From Haberlea rhodopensis (taxonomy: Eukaryota; Streptophyta; Magnoliopsida; Lamiales; Gesneriaceae): a stretch of DNA of 64,000 nucleotides. Positions 36,643 through 47,912 of this stretch are shown here, one piece after another (position 1 is the stretch's first letter; the number at the start of each line of letters is the position of its first letter). The notes below the pieces were generated by a model, which was not told the DNA's origin, ran no database searches, and saw nothing but the letters and a program-made list of their open reading frames with translations. The stretch is taken from positions 62,001 through 126,000 of the forward strand of contig CAJQUN010000943.1 of NCBI GenBank assembly GCA_907163345.1. Direction: 5' to 3'. The translations under genes and the position numbers were made by a program.

Positions 36643-38133
36643 GTTCCATCTTCCCTCATTCGTATTGTTTTTAACGATGAAAAGCTTTGTCATATCCATG
36701 AAACTATGTTTATTTAGAAATAGCACACAGTAATTCTATGGCATTGACTGAAACTACAATAGTCACAAACAGTCCTTTAGACCTAGCAAGCATATTTAAC
36801 AGAATATAATAAATATTTTCGCTATGGTACATCCGGATATTTAATATAATTACTTCTCAACAGTTTTCCACTTTAAACTGTTACCAGACATCACTATTGG
36901 AGACACAGCCAGACGAGGGATGAAACTACGTCAGTTAAGTAAACCATAAGGCATATCTATGACTTTACCAGTAAATCTCTGAAAACACGAATACAACTTT
37001 CAATTACATTTAAACGAACATGATAAACTTGTAAATAAATATAAAGCATATTGACTAACGGGAAACCTACGGTCTACTGGTTGTTATGCCAATAGCAGTG
37101 CCGGAAGGCTATGTTGGTATGTGTAAATGAAAATTGTAGCTTGAATTCCATGAGAACTGGGAGGGGTTGTAAATGAATTGTTAAACAACCCAAGGATATT
37201 ATTTGAACCAGTCAATTTCGTAATTGAACTTCGATTAATATTCATCGAGTTGACCCTTCATCTCCCATGTTTATGATGTTTATGGCAGTGGAGAAATGTA
37301 GTTAATCTCCGGGAGGGAACAATGGGCTCTAAGTGCCTTATAATATGGAATTAATGATATTATTGACGGGAATAATACATATTAATACATATTAGGTTAT
37401 TCTTGAAGTTGCTACTTTGCTTCCATGTGATGTAATACTAATTGTTCATAATTTTTAATTGTCGTGTTTTCAGAAAAGGCACCACTATGTGAAAGATTAA
37501 TCTGTTTTAGGAAGGCTGTACCGTCTCACAGGCCTTGGTACTGTTATTTGTACAAAATTAAAGTAGATTTTGCATCTGCAACTAGTTCTTTAAATCAAAG
37601 AATCATACTTTTTTTTCCTTCGGGATCAAAGAATCATACTTGGTTCTCTACTAAATCATATAGCTAAGAAGTATCATCTATTTCACGTTGTTTATTGTCA
37701 CCAAACACACCGCTAGAACTTACACTCTACCAGCCAAGCATTAGCCAAGCATTAGTGTTGACTACTCCATTTGACATTTATGTGCCAGCATGGCAGAGCT
37801 AATTTTCTTTATTTTTTAAAATATTTTACATTCATTAATATTTGATGTGGTTCTTCGCTTCTACCACCATTCTCATAACTCAAAAATAGAGCTAATTTTC
37901 TTTAGTTGTTTAAATACTTCATCACAATTAATACTTGCAATTATTATTGTAATTTGTATGATAATTTTCAACAAGACTAAGATATGCTCCGAATTAAAAT
38001 AATTGTAAACGATAATGAACTTTGAAGCTCCATATGGCATGGATGTGATGATCAGTTTCATGGCATATGAACAAATATTAATTTCAACATATGCCTTACC
38101 AGATGCATCTCTGAAAAATAATAACCTGCACAA
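36643..38133. repeat. Segmental duplication A, copy 2 (direct)
   Basis: Direct copy of 13027-14570. It contains a short local duplication (CATATTAATACATATTAGG, 37377-37398) and a TTTTTTTTCCTTCGGGATCAAAGAATCATACTT partial duplication at 37610, both absent from copy 1. Confidence 0.85.
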
Positions 38134-38332
38134 ATAACATAAACATAAAGATGCCAATTGACAATTAACATAGCTTAAAATTCCAAAGCTCCCACTTCCC
38201 ATTAATTTTTAATTTGTTATTCGCATCCTGAGAAGTCAAATCATCAAGCATATAAGTGGACAAAACAACTTCAAATCGAATCAAGACACCTTAAAGTTCT
38301 TTTTCTTAAAAACTCTTTTAACAATAAAGAAG
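38134..38332. repeat. Segmental duplication B, copy 2 (start)
   Basis: Joins duplication A (to about 14580) directly to duplication B (from about 16455). The 1.9 kb that separates A and B at 14.6-16.45 kb is missing here. Confidence 0.75.
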
Positions 38333-38699
38333 GTACTAACTTGGCTTGGCAATTAGGTTTACACAAATTTTGCATAGTTTGCCTTGTGCATCGCATCAAA
38401 ACTGCTAAATCATAACCATCAGTCTGCATTTCACGATTCAAATTAACGCAATATTTGATGCATCATTGAAGAGAAAGACAGGCATTGCGAAACAACCTGT
38501 TAAGGCTCAATGTTTAAGCTTCCAAGCATCAAACCACATTTCGAACTGATTTGGAAGGTAGGTACGTCATTTTCCGAAGCCTATATATTTGGTTCTCGTT
38601 TTTCTAAAATCAATTACAATTTCCAATGAGCCAGTTCTTAGTACTTCAGAGAAGTTAGGAATATTGGAATTTACAACTGCAGCATATTCTCTCTGGAAG

Positions 38700-38959
38700 T
38701 GTTCTGTAAGTTTGAAGAAATGAATTATTTGAGAGACTCAATCTAGTCTTCTCTTTATTGATTGTTCCAATCTTTAAAATAAATACAACCATATGTCTTA
38801 TATTTATAGAAGACTCCTAATCCTAAAATCTAGCAAGATAAATCTAATTAAATAAAAAGATAAACTAAAACTCCTAGCAAACTTATCAACATTCCTATGA
38901 ATATTAAAATAAAAATATTTATCTAGAGTTCTTGATAAGTAAAACTCTATCATTCAACA
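38700..38959 (-). mobile_element. Copia-type LTR (260 bp), truncated element, unit 1
   Basis: Starts TGTTCTGTAAG and ends CATTCAACA (TGTT..AACA ends), followed by CTCCCCCTCAAGCTGAGTC, a minus-strand polypurine tract. So the element is on the minus strand and this is its 3' LTR. The flank GGAAG matches GCAAG at the empty site near 16965. Only about 700 bp of internal sequence follows (to about 39640), with no pol. Confidence 0.75.
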
Positions 38960-39112
38960 CTCCCCCTCAAGCTGAGTCATATATGTTTATCATGCTCAGC
39001 TTGGAACTCAGGTCTTCAAATTTAGGATAGTGAAGAGCCTTTGTCATAGTGAAGATGTTATCAAATTTTGTTTGAGACTTCCTCCTCTTTCTCAGAGTCA
39101 TGCTCCTTTTTC

Positions 39113-39375
39113 TTGGAGTCTGCGTCTGCTCCTAATTTGTGAGTCTGCGTATGCTCCTTTTCTTGGAGCCTGCGTCTGCTCCTCTTTTGCGAGTCTGCGT
39201 CTGCTAGTCTACGTCTCCTCCTCTTTTGGGAGTCTGCGTCTGCTAGTCTATGTTTGCTCCTCTTTTGTGAGTCTGTGTCTGCTAGTCTACGTCTGCTCCT
39301 CTTTTGTGAGTCTGCGTCTGCTAGTCTACGTCTCCTCCTCTTTTGTGAGTCTGCATCTGCTCCTATTTTGTGAGA
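39113..39375. repeat. Minisatellite, about 39-bp units, unit 1
   Basis: Repeats of GAGTCTGCGTCTGCTAGTC, then TACGTCTCCTCCTCTTTTG with variants. It yields a repetitive reading frame on both strands (LADADSQKR repeats) that is not a gene. Confidence 0.9.
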
Positions 39376-40040
39376 CTGAGTCTTCAACAATAGATTTGAT
39401 ATTATCTACTCCCCCTCAAGCTTGGCTCTAGATGTTTATGAGACCAAGCTTGCTGATGAGATGTAGGCACATGAGAATCCTCACAACTGCCCTAAAACAG
39501 ATGATGAAAAAACACCCGACGACGCCGCGAAAACAAGGGAAAAAAATCGCGAAGTTACTGTAGCAAAGTCGCGGTAGAAAAAGTCGCGAAGTTACTGTAG
39601 CGGAAGTTACTTTAGCGAAAGTCGCGAAGTTAACAGTGTATGTGATTGGCTGCTGCTAGGATTTGCTTTATGGCTACTAACTTGGCTTGGCAATTAGGTT
39701 TACACAAATTTTGCATAGTTTGCCTTGTGTATCGCATCAAAACTGCTAAATCATAACCATCAGTCTGCATTTCACGATTCAAATTAAAGCAATATTTAAT
39801 GCATCACTGAAGAGAAAGACAGGCATTGCGAAACAACCTGGTAAGGCTCATAGTTTAAGCTTCCAAGCATCAAACCACATTTTGAACTGATTTGGAAGGT
39901 AGGTACGTCATTTTTCGAAGCCTATATATTTGGTTCTCGTTTTTCTAAAATCAATTACAATTTCCAATGAGCCTGTTCTTAGTACTTCAGAGAAGTTAGG
40001 AATATTGGAATTTACAACTGCAGCATATTCTCTCTGGAAG

Positions 40041-40322
40041 TGTTCTGTAAGTTTGAAGAAATGAATTATTTGAGAGACTCAATCTAGTCTTCTCTTTATT
40101 GATTGTTCCAATCTTTAAAATAAATACAACCATATGTCTTCTATTTATAAAAGGCTCATAATCCTAAAATCTAGGAAGATAAATCTAATTAAATAAAAAG
40201 ATAAACTAGTATACTATTTTAGATAAACTAAAACTCTTAGCAAACTTATCAACACTCCTGTTAATATTAAAATAAAAATATTTATCTAGAGTTCTTGATA
40301 AGTAAAACTCTATCATTCAACA
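40041..40322 (-). mobile_element. Copia-type LTR (282 bp), unit 2
   Basis: Copy of 38700-38959 with a 22-bp insertion near 40207 (TAGTATACTATTTTAGATAA). It is followed by the same CTCCCCCTCAAGC polypurine tract. Confidence 0.75.
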
Positions 40323-40469
40323 CTCCCCCTCAAGCTGAGTCATATATGTTTATCATGCTCAGCTTGGAACTCAGGTCTTCAAATTTAGGATAGTGAAGAG
40401 CATTTGTCATAGTGAAGATGTTATCAAATTTTGTTTGAGACTTCCTCCTCTTTCTCAGAGTCTTGCTCC

Positions 40470-40745
40470 TTTTTCTTGGAGTCTGCGTCTGCTCCTAGTT
40501 TGTGAGTCTGCGTCTGCTCCTTTTCTTGGAGTCTGCGTCTGCTTCTTGTTTGCGAGTCTGCGTCTGCTAGTCTACGTCTCCTACCTCTTTTGGGAGTCTG
40601 TGTCTGCTAGTCTACGTCTCCTCCTCTTTTGTGAGTCTACATCTGCTTAGTCTACGTATGCTCCTCTTTTGTGAGTCTGCGTCTACTAGTCTACGTCTGC
40701 TCCTCTTTTGTGAGTCTGCATCTGCTCCTCTTTTGTGAGACTGAG
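40470..40745. repeat. Minisatellite, about 39-bp units, unit 2
   Basis: Counterpart of 39113-39375, with changed unit order and small indels, showing that the array changed after the 1.34-kb duplication. Confidence 0.9.
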
Positions 40746-41284
40746 TCTTCAAGAATAGATTTGATATTATCTACTCCCCCTCAAGCTTGGCTCTAGATGT
40801 TTATGAGACCAAGCTTGCTGATGAGATGTAGGCACATGAGAATCCTCACAACTGCCCTAAAACAGATGATGAAAAAACACCCAACGACGCCGCGAAACCA
40901 AGGGAAAAAAATCGCGAAGTTACTGTAGCAAAGTCGCGAAGTTACTGTAGCGGAAGTTACTGTAGCGAAAGTCGCGAAGTTAACAGTGTATGTGATTGGC
41001 TGCTGCTAGGATTTGCTTTAGGTGTTATTTTATATCAACCTGATTCTTTGATTTCTTTAAAGCCGAGAACTTTGACAGTAGAAAGGAACTCATAATTTGC
41101 CACATAAAGCTGTGGGGAGAAGGAAAAAGGAAACAAAAGAGTGTCATTGCTCTATGTCAAGGACCTAAAATCAAAATATTCGAACCTGGTTTACTGGATC
41201 CACATTACTGACCCCCATAATGAGCCCACTGCACCAGCCAAGATTCGATCAGTTCTATAAAATGTCACACAGTCACTGTTGAAA

Positions 41285-42036
41285 AAGAAAAGAAGAATCT
41301 TCTGTTTCAAACCGGATTTGAACCTCATTCCAGATGAAAAGGAATGTGCCAGGCTCTTGGAGAACTTCTGATAAGGTACGTTTATCTCGCATTAGCGACC
41401 CCTGCAAACGTATTCAAGAAACAGAGTTACCAACCATAAAAGAAATATAAACAGTACGGTCAGGCATTGTCACGCAACAACTTCAGAGATGTAATGACAA
41501 GTACATACGGATACATGAAGACGAATGCCAATGTGTTAGCATCCAAACAAAAAAAAATCATCTGATTACCTTACAATATTTTAGGCAAGTTAAAATTGTC
41601 CCTTAAAATATCATTAAAAAGCAATATCCACCATCAAAATGTGAATACTCAAATTTTATCAAGGGTTTTCAAGAATGGTGGCAACACTTTTAATCGCCTC
41701 TGCTAAAGAAGTTAAAACAACCACAAATTTATATGAACTCAAACCTCAAGAAAAGCAGGGCATCTCCCACGTCAGCTTCTTCTTGTTGATAAATGCAGTC
41801 CAACCAGTAGGCATCAAATGTCTGTGAGGCTGACATGCTCCAGAGAAAACATTTTGTATAAAAATATATTTATTAAGTTGTCGATCTGATATGACAAGAC
41901 GAAGTTCAGTGACCATGTAAATAAACAACACCGTAAATGTTCAAGTCCTAACTCTATAGATACGGCGAATTTTCCACTCGGTACCATGCAAATCCTTAGC
42001 CACAAGCTCTTGTGAAGGTCTCTGCTGTTTATAGTC
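41285..42036 (-). pseudogene. Auxin response factor (ARF) exons, decayed
   Basis: Three exons of an ARF on the minus strand. Exon 1 (42036-41953, 28 codons) begins after ATTTAG and reads DYKQQRPSQELVAKDLHG then TEWKIRRIYR, ending at a GT donor. Exon 2 (about 41837-41745) reads PHRHLMPTGWTAFINKKKL, then after a two-base slip GDALLFLR, ending at a donor (GTTTGAG). Exon 3 (41401 to about 41290, acceptor TTTGCAG) has SKSLAHSFSSGMRFK and, in another frame, RFETEDSS. These are the B3 DNA-binding domain and the start of the auxin-response domain, with ARF-type exon boundaries. The exon encoding GELRLGIRRA between exons 2 and 3 was not found. ARFs are nuclear transcription factors binding TGTCTC/TGTCGG elements. 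Frameshifts, a missing exon and the absence of N- and C-terminal parts make this a pseudogene. Confidence 0.85.
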
Positions 42037-42202
42037 CTAAATCAAACGAAAAAGGATGCACCATTGTAGCCAACCAAAAGAACAAAGTGACGCATTTTAC
42101 GGGGAACGAAGTTAAGAGCAAAATGGTAAGATTTGATAATTTTAGTGATCGAATAAATAAAGAAAAATAACAAAAAACAAATTGTGGTATAAATGACTAC
42201 AC

Positions 42203-42314
42203 CTGGGTTGTGAGAGATGGTTTTGAATTTGAAGTCATGAAGTTGCTCGCAGATGCTTGGAATAATCAAGAAGCTCTGCTCTCCGATTATACCCTCTGCC
42301 TCATTTTTTTTCAT
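42203..42314 (-). other. Possible exon upstream of ARF relic
   Basis: The minus-strand frame from the ATG at 42314 reads EAEGIIGEQSFLIIPSICEQ and ends HNPG at a GT donor (AACCCAG|GTGTAG). It is not ARF sequence that I recognise. It may be a first exon acquired by the relic, or belong to another gene. Confidence 0.3.
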
Positions 42315-42532
42315 GTTTCGAGTCATAGGATGATAATGACGGCGATGATGAGGTGCAGAAAGAAGGAGAAGAAAAAAACCTAAGAAATGACGCCCAAGCA
42401 CACCTGGCTTGATTTTCTTTCCCCAAACCCTAAAAGGCCAAACAGACAAAACACGGCCCAAAACATAATCAGAAAACCCAAGACACGGCAAATGAGCAAT
42501 GTTCATCGAGGAGGAGAAATAAGACTCTCAAC

Positions 42533-42777
42533 CAGTGGCGGAGCCACTCATAGGCAAGAGGGCAAATGCCCCCGTTGCCCAAAAAAAAAAAAAATTATCC
42601 TAATTTTTTTTAAAAAATTTTTTTTGTATTTTATCCCTAAAAATTATATTTTACCTCCAAAAAAATACAGTTTGCCCCCCTTAATTAATATTTTGACCCC
42701 TTAAAAAATTATTTACCCTGAATGTTTGAGAATATGTTTTTTTGTCCCACTTTGTATAATTTCTGGCTCCGCCCCTG
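42533..42777. mobile_element. hAT-type MITE, 245 bp
   Basis: Terminal inverted repeats CAGTGGCGGAGCCA and TGGCTCCGCCCCTG. Flanked by CTCTCAAC (42525-42532) and CTCACAAC (42778-42785), an 8-bp target duplication with one mismatch, diagnostic of the hAT superfamily. The empty site is seen in copy 1 of the duplication (AAGACTCACAACACTG near 20990). The interior is T-rich and non-coding. Confidence 0.92.
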
Positions 42778-42955
42778 CTCACAACACTATTCACAGTACA
42801 ATGTTGTCGCTTGTAAAACAAAAAGTGCTATGAGAGGGAAATAGCATGCAACAAACCATTTTTTTATTACAAGCTCAAATGAATTCCTCACAGGTTTGTC
42901 TCATCAAAATAAAGAATGAAGTTCCTATCACTTTCAACCTACTTATCTCAAGATA

Positions 42956-45360
42956 CTTGCGACTCATGTGAAAACTGTGAGATTTTATTGTGTAATGGTG
43001 ATGTTTTTGGACTTGCATCAAGTTTAATTTATATTGTCAATTGCATGTTATTATTTTTATTTGAGTGATGAATGATGTGCACATCATTTCAAGCTGGAAG
43101 AGAGAAATTTCATATTCCATGGCTTTTTGTTATTAATCACAAGAACTCAGAGATGGATCTGGTAAGGCATGTGTTCAAATTAATATTTGTTCATATGTCA
43201 TAAAACTGATCATCATATCCATGCCATAAGGAGTTTCATAGTTTGTTATCCTTTTACAATTTTTTTTAATTCGGGGCATATCTTACGGCTAATTTAATAA
43301 AATATTGTAATTTAAAAATAATTAAAAAATAATTTGGAGTGCGTTTTTAAAAACACGTTCCTGGAGTGCGTTTTTATTTTTTAAAATATGGAAACTTTTA
43401 AATTTAGTTTCGATGTTAATTTTCTGTTTAAAAGATACATTGAATCACAGTGGTTACTTATGGCCTAGAAGATAATTATATTATATAGCCTAGAAAATCT
43501 TTTTGGGCCACTACATATATATTTTATTTTTTTCCAAAAACATTAATTTATCTACTAATATATCTACCAAATTATACACAAAATAATTATTAAAAAACAA
43601 ATTATACATCAATTTCATCAAATAACAATAATATTATCTAATGGTGAGCATTCGGTTAATTCGGTTACCGATCGAACCAAATTAATCGAAACCGAAAAAA
43701 CCAATTTTTTTTACAAAACCGAACCGACCGAACTTTTTTAAAATGATAACCGATAACCAATATTTTTAAAATAATAATAATCAGTTAAATCGGTTAACCA
43801 ATATTTTTAAAATCAAAACCGATAACCAATTTTGTAACAAAATAAAATGATTTGTTTTGTAGAACAATAATAATGTGTAAAGTAACAAAAAAATAAAAAA
43901 TAGTGAAATTTAACTTCATAAAGTAATAAAATAAAATAAGAAAGGGTCAAGCATGATTCAAACTTGTGCTGTTCGGTTAGGGGTGCAAAGCCCCCACTAG
44001 TATAGCACATGATCGCACTTGGCAAAATTGTTACTAACAAATATATAATAATTAATAATTGATTTAACCGATAGTGATTTGATTTTAAAAATATCGATTA
44101 ACCGACTTAACCGATTTAACTGAATGCTCACCCCTAGATAATATTATTGTTATTTGGTGAAATTGGTGTATAATTTGTTTTTGAATGATTATTTGGTGTA
44201 TAATTTGGTCGATATATTAGTAGATAAATTAATGTTTTTGAAAATAATAAAATATGTATGGAGTCGTTCAAAAAGATTTTTTAGGCTATAGAATATAATT
44301 CTCTCATAGGCCATAAGTAACCATTGTGACCCACTGTATTTTTTAAACAAAAAATTAACATCAAAACTAAATTTCAAAGCTTGCATATTTAAAAAAAACT
44401 CATTCCAAGAATGCGTTTTAAAAAACGCACTCCTAAAATGCGTTTTTAAAAACGCATACGTGGAATGCGTTTTTAAAAATGCATACGCATGCGTTTTTAA
44501 ATACTTTGGTAAAAAAAATTTAACATTATTTTTTAAATTTCTTTTAAAAATTGCAATTTTTTGTAAATTAGCCCATATCTTAGTCTAATAATTGCAAGTA
44601 TAAGTATTTAAACAACTAAAGAAAATTAGCTCTATTTTTGAGTTATGAGAATGGTGGTAGAAGCAAAGAACCACATCAAATATTAATAAAGTAAAATATT
44701 TAAAAATCTAAAGAAAATTAACTCTGCCATGGCACCACATAAATGTCAAATGGAGAAGTCAACATCTAATACTTGGCTGGTATAGTGTAAGTTCTAGCAG
44801 TGTGTTTGGTAACAATAAACAACGTGAAATAGATAATACTTCTTAGCTATATGGTTTAGTAGAGAACCAAGTATGATTCTTTGATTTAGAGAACCCAGTT
44901 AGCTGCAGATACAAAATGTACTTTAATTTTGTAAAAATAACAGTACCAAGGCCTGTGAGACGGTACAGTCTTCCTAAAACATATTCATCTTTCACATAGT
45001 GGTGCCTTTTCTGAAAACACGACAACTAAAACACGACAATTAATTATGAACAATTATTATTACATCACAGGGAAGCAAAGTAGCAACTTCAAGAATAACC
45101 TAATATGTATTATTCTCGTCAATAATATCATTAATTCCATATTATAAGGCACTTAGAGCCCATTGTTCCCTCCCGGAGATTAACTACACTTCTCCACTGC
45201 CATAAACATCATAAACATGGGAGATGAAGGGTCAACTCGATGAATATTAATCAAAGTTCAATTACGAAATTGACTGGTTCGAATAATATCCTTGGGTTGT
45301 TTAACAATTCATTTACAACCCCTCCCCGTTCTCATGGAATTCAAGCTACAATTTTCATTC
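42956..45360. repeat. Segmental duplication A, copy 3 (inverted)
   Basis: Reverse complement of 13027-14690, running from the CENCEIL-type stretch (42965) down to GAATTCAAGCTACAATTTTC (45340). It is interrupted by a 1.29-kb foldback element at 43286-44573. At 45360 it is joined to a chromovirus LTR fragment. Confidence 0.85.
43286..44573. mobile_element. Foldback element, 1.29 kb, with 9-bp target duplication
   Basis: Ends CGGCTAATTT and AAATTAGCCC are inverted repeats. CATATCTTA flanks both sides (43277-43285 and 44574-44582, with one base shared with the right terminus). The uninterrupted site is seen in copy 1 at about 14325-14333. Most of the element is a palindrome with arms of about 500 bp; each arm carries repeated GAATGCGTTTTTAAAAA and GTGCGTTTTTAAAAAC words. 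The centre holds GGTGAGCATTCGGTTAA-type repeats also in inverted order (43643 and 44130), probably an older MITE. No coding frame. An 8-9 bp duplication fits hAT or Mutator-like mobilisation. Confidence 0.85.
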
Positions 45361-45436
45361 GCATAAAATGCTCTTATATGAGTCATGATGTTTATGCTTG
45401 ATCATGTAAATCATGTAAAAGTTTTCGGTCGTTACA
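45361..45436 (-). mobile_element. Truncated LTR of a second chromovirus
   Basis: Reading leftward: a purine tract (AAAGGAGGGAAG at about 45440-45452), then TGTAACGACCGAAAAC, a standard plant gypsy LTR start. Only 76 bp remain before duplication A takes over. Confidence 0.65.
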
Positions 45437-45555
45437 ACACTTCCCTCCTTTAAAAATTTCGACATCGAAATTTTTACATGTATCAGGAAATAACCATAGT
45501 GTTTTCTCATGTGTTCAACTGTTTCCCAATTAGCATCACGTTCTGAATGATTTTT

Positions 45556-45794
45556 TCATAGTACTTTCAAAATAGGAATTATGCGATGTTTATCCTTGTA
45601 TGCTAATAGCTTAACTGGTTCTTCAATCGGTTCATCGTGAAGAACATGAGATGGATCAGATCTGTATATCCCTAACATACTTACATGAAACACATTATGA
45701 ATTTGAGCCAAGTTAGGTGGTAATGCAAGTCGATATGCTAATGGTCCCACTTTATCAAGTATTTCATACAGACTGATATATCGTGGACTCAACT
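45556..45794 (-). pseudogene. Chromovirus integrase C-terminus (part 1 of a split relic)
   Basis: Reads LSPRYISLYEILDKVGPLAY, then LPPNLAQIHNVFHVSMLG and SDPSHVL. It is continuous, across the solo LTR at 45795-47912, with the sequence at 47918-48173. The frame ends early, before the chromodomain. It differs from the 33 kb and 60 kb families (LAQIHN for LSGIHD), so it is a separate lineage. Confidence 0.85.
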
Positions 45795-47912
45795 TGTGAT
45801 ATCTGGAAATTATTGTGTTAATCCAGGAGTGATTAATCCTTAATGGATTTTAATTGTGGTAATTATGAGATGATTACGGTGTTGAGACTCCCGGGGATTT
45901 TAATCCGATATCGGGGTTGTTGGATCCAAGAGTTTAGATTTATTCTCATTGAGGTGTTAAACCTTGGAATCGTGGTCGTAGTGGGTTTTGGAGTCTGGGA
46001 GCTTTTGATTGAGGTTGGTGATGTAATTAGTGAGTGGGAGATAACTATTGAACACGCATGACTTTTAATTTATGGTTCGAGTATTTGAGAGTCGATTTTT
46101 TTGGAGCCTTGGTACTATATATACCAAGTGGACTCGGTGTTCAACCATTCTCCACTTCACTTTTCCCTCTCTCTCTCCATGTCTCTCTCCCCCTCCTCCC
46201 CCACTTTCTCCCATTTCCCCTCTTTTTCTCTTGGAAGAGAATCGAGCAAGACTCGAGTTCGGGGCGAGATTTCTTGAAGATAATTGGGTAATATTCTTCC
46301 TCTCGCTTTTATCTTCGTATTGGTAGTCTTTTTATGGTGTTTGGTTGAGCGTGTCAAGAGTTTTTGGTTTTTAAAGATTTTTGGGTTGTTGTGTTTAATG
46401 AGTATTTATGGTGTTATTGTTAAAGATTTATGTAGTATTGGGTGTTGGGTTTGTGGATTTGGGATTTTTGCTCGAAAAACGCCATTTTTGGCTGTTACAG
46501 AGCTCGCCGATCGATCGCGCGTCGTTGGGCAAAAATGGGTGACGATGAACAGTTCTGGCGATCGATCGAGCAAAACGACTGATCCATCAAAAACATCTGG
46601 CGATCGATGGAGCAAAACGACCGATTCGAGGCAAAAAAAATTTCTGTGGCTCTCGATCGATCGAGAGATTTTGGCCGATCGATCGAGAAGCCAAGTTTGG
46701 TGAAAAATCTTAGTTTGTTGTGGAATCGATTCATGCTTTGCCCGAGTCTTTTAAATAATTAATCATCATGATTGGAGGATGCATATGGAGGTTGAATACA
46801 TGCTTGAGCATATGGTTATATGCCTATAATTGATTGTGAGTTATTAACTGTGTATAGCGAAAATTCACGGGATCTCGGGGCAAGACAATGATTAGCTCTT
46901 GTTATTGGATTATAAGGTACGCATAACGTGCGAGCATGGTTAGTTAGATATATTATTTTCATGTTTATGAATAATATATTATTATTGCAATCAATTGATA
47001 TGCATTGAGAATTTTGGTAATGGCGATGTTGAGCGAGCAATGAGTATGATGTTGTCGCTGTTGAGCGAGCAATGGTTATGATGTCGCAGTTGTTGAGCTT
47101 GCGAGAGGTTAGAGTACCGTCGTTGTTGAGCGAGCGATGTGATGAAATGGTGAAATCATTAAATGAAATATATTTGATTTCTGTAAATTACTATTGAATG
47201 ATTTAACTATAATTGATTATGAAATTGATGGTTTGAGCATGTGAATAGTTAATCAATGAATGATCAACTGATTTTGGGAGTTTGATGATTCTGGTTATTG
47301 TGATAACAAGAACAACATGGGAGATCCATATGAGGATGATACTATACATGGAGTATCTTTTAAATTTACAGCTTTAAATTTTGTAAATTATGAATTATGA
47401 GATTGGTGTTATTGAGATTGTATGATTGGTATGCTCACCACGTGTAGGGGTTGTTTCTGTTGAAACAGGTAGAATAGGTACAGCATTGGCTCTGGAGATT
47501 AGTTCGAGCTGTTGATTGGAAATGCTTCTGGGGCTGAGGTACCAAAGTTGGTATTGGGTGATACTTTTATACGATAGATATACATTTACTTATTCAATGG
47601 TCGCATATGAGCATTCTTATGTGAATATGGATTGTATAAGAGTTGTGAGATTTATCTTTTCATTTATGATTTTCATGCAATTAATTAAAGGAATTGCATA
47701 ATGTGTTGAGAATGTATTAGGGCATGTATAGTGTATACTTATGACTGGAGCTATGTTGGGAATTGATTGTTGTGAGGAAAATGTCAAAAAATTTATAGAT
47801 GACATTTTAATGTTGTACAAGCATGTATAAGGATTCCCTAATGACATGAATCTATGCTATAATATACGTGATAATGCGCTAATAGCGGTTTAAAGGGCGT
47901 GGGGTCCTTACA
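45795..47912 (+). mobile_element. Solo LTR, 2.12 kb, with perfect 5-bp duplication
   Basis: Begins TGTGATATCTGG and ends GGGTCCTTACA. CAACT precedes it (45790-45794) and follows it (47913-47917). Removing it restores continuous integrase homology, so the boundaries are exact. It contains a CGATCGATCG cluster (46506-46690), a CT-rich stretch (46165-46215) and short GTTGAGCGAGCAATG repeats (47025-47135). Orientation is by similarity of its ends to the LTR at 34262. A solo LTR arises by recombination between the two LTRs of a full element. Confidence 0.92.
46506..46690. repeat. CGATCGATCG palindrome cluster in solo LTR
   Basis: Four exact and two altered copies (GATCGATGG, CGATTCGAGG) within 185 bp, interspersed with GAGCAAAACGAC repeats. 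Confidence 0.9.

Larger units (their letters stand above)
38333..39673. repeat. Tandem duplication of 1.34 kb, unit 1
   Basis: Runs from TACTAACTTGGCTTGGC to GATTTGCTTTATGG. It includes the end of duplication B and a truncated copia element. The following unit is nearly identical, with the same LTR insertion, so the duplication came after that insertion. Confidence 0.85.
39674..41020. repeat. Tandem duplication of 1.34 kb, unit 2
   Basis: Second copy of 38333-39673. Its right end passes from GCTAGGATTTGCTTTA directly into duplication C, so this junction is the ancestral one and the unit 1/unit 2 junction is the new one. Confidence 0.85.
41021..42955. repeat. Segmental duplication C, copy 2 (with extra 1.15 kb and a MITE)
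   Basis: Matches 20640-20890 at 41021-41270 and 20905-21200 at 42430-42955. In between is about 1.15 kb with auxin-response-factor exons that copy 1 lacks. A hAT-type MITE at 42533-42777 is also absent from copy 1. Confidence 0.85.

Noticed and set aside
39030..39431. 133-codon frame with SLRLLVYVSSSF repeats, and its antisense SQKRRRRRLADAD repeats
   Set aside because: Both come from the 39-bp minisatellite in the truncated copia element and differ in the neighbouring copy.
42387..42704. 105-codon frame over the MITE
   Set aside because: Poly-Lys and poly-Ile/Phe tail comes from A/T runs in the MITE; the frame crosses the element boundary.
46157..46326. Short plus and minus frames near 46.2 kb
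   Set aside because: They sit in the CT-rich leader part of the solo LTR and are low complexity.
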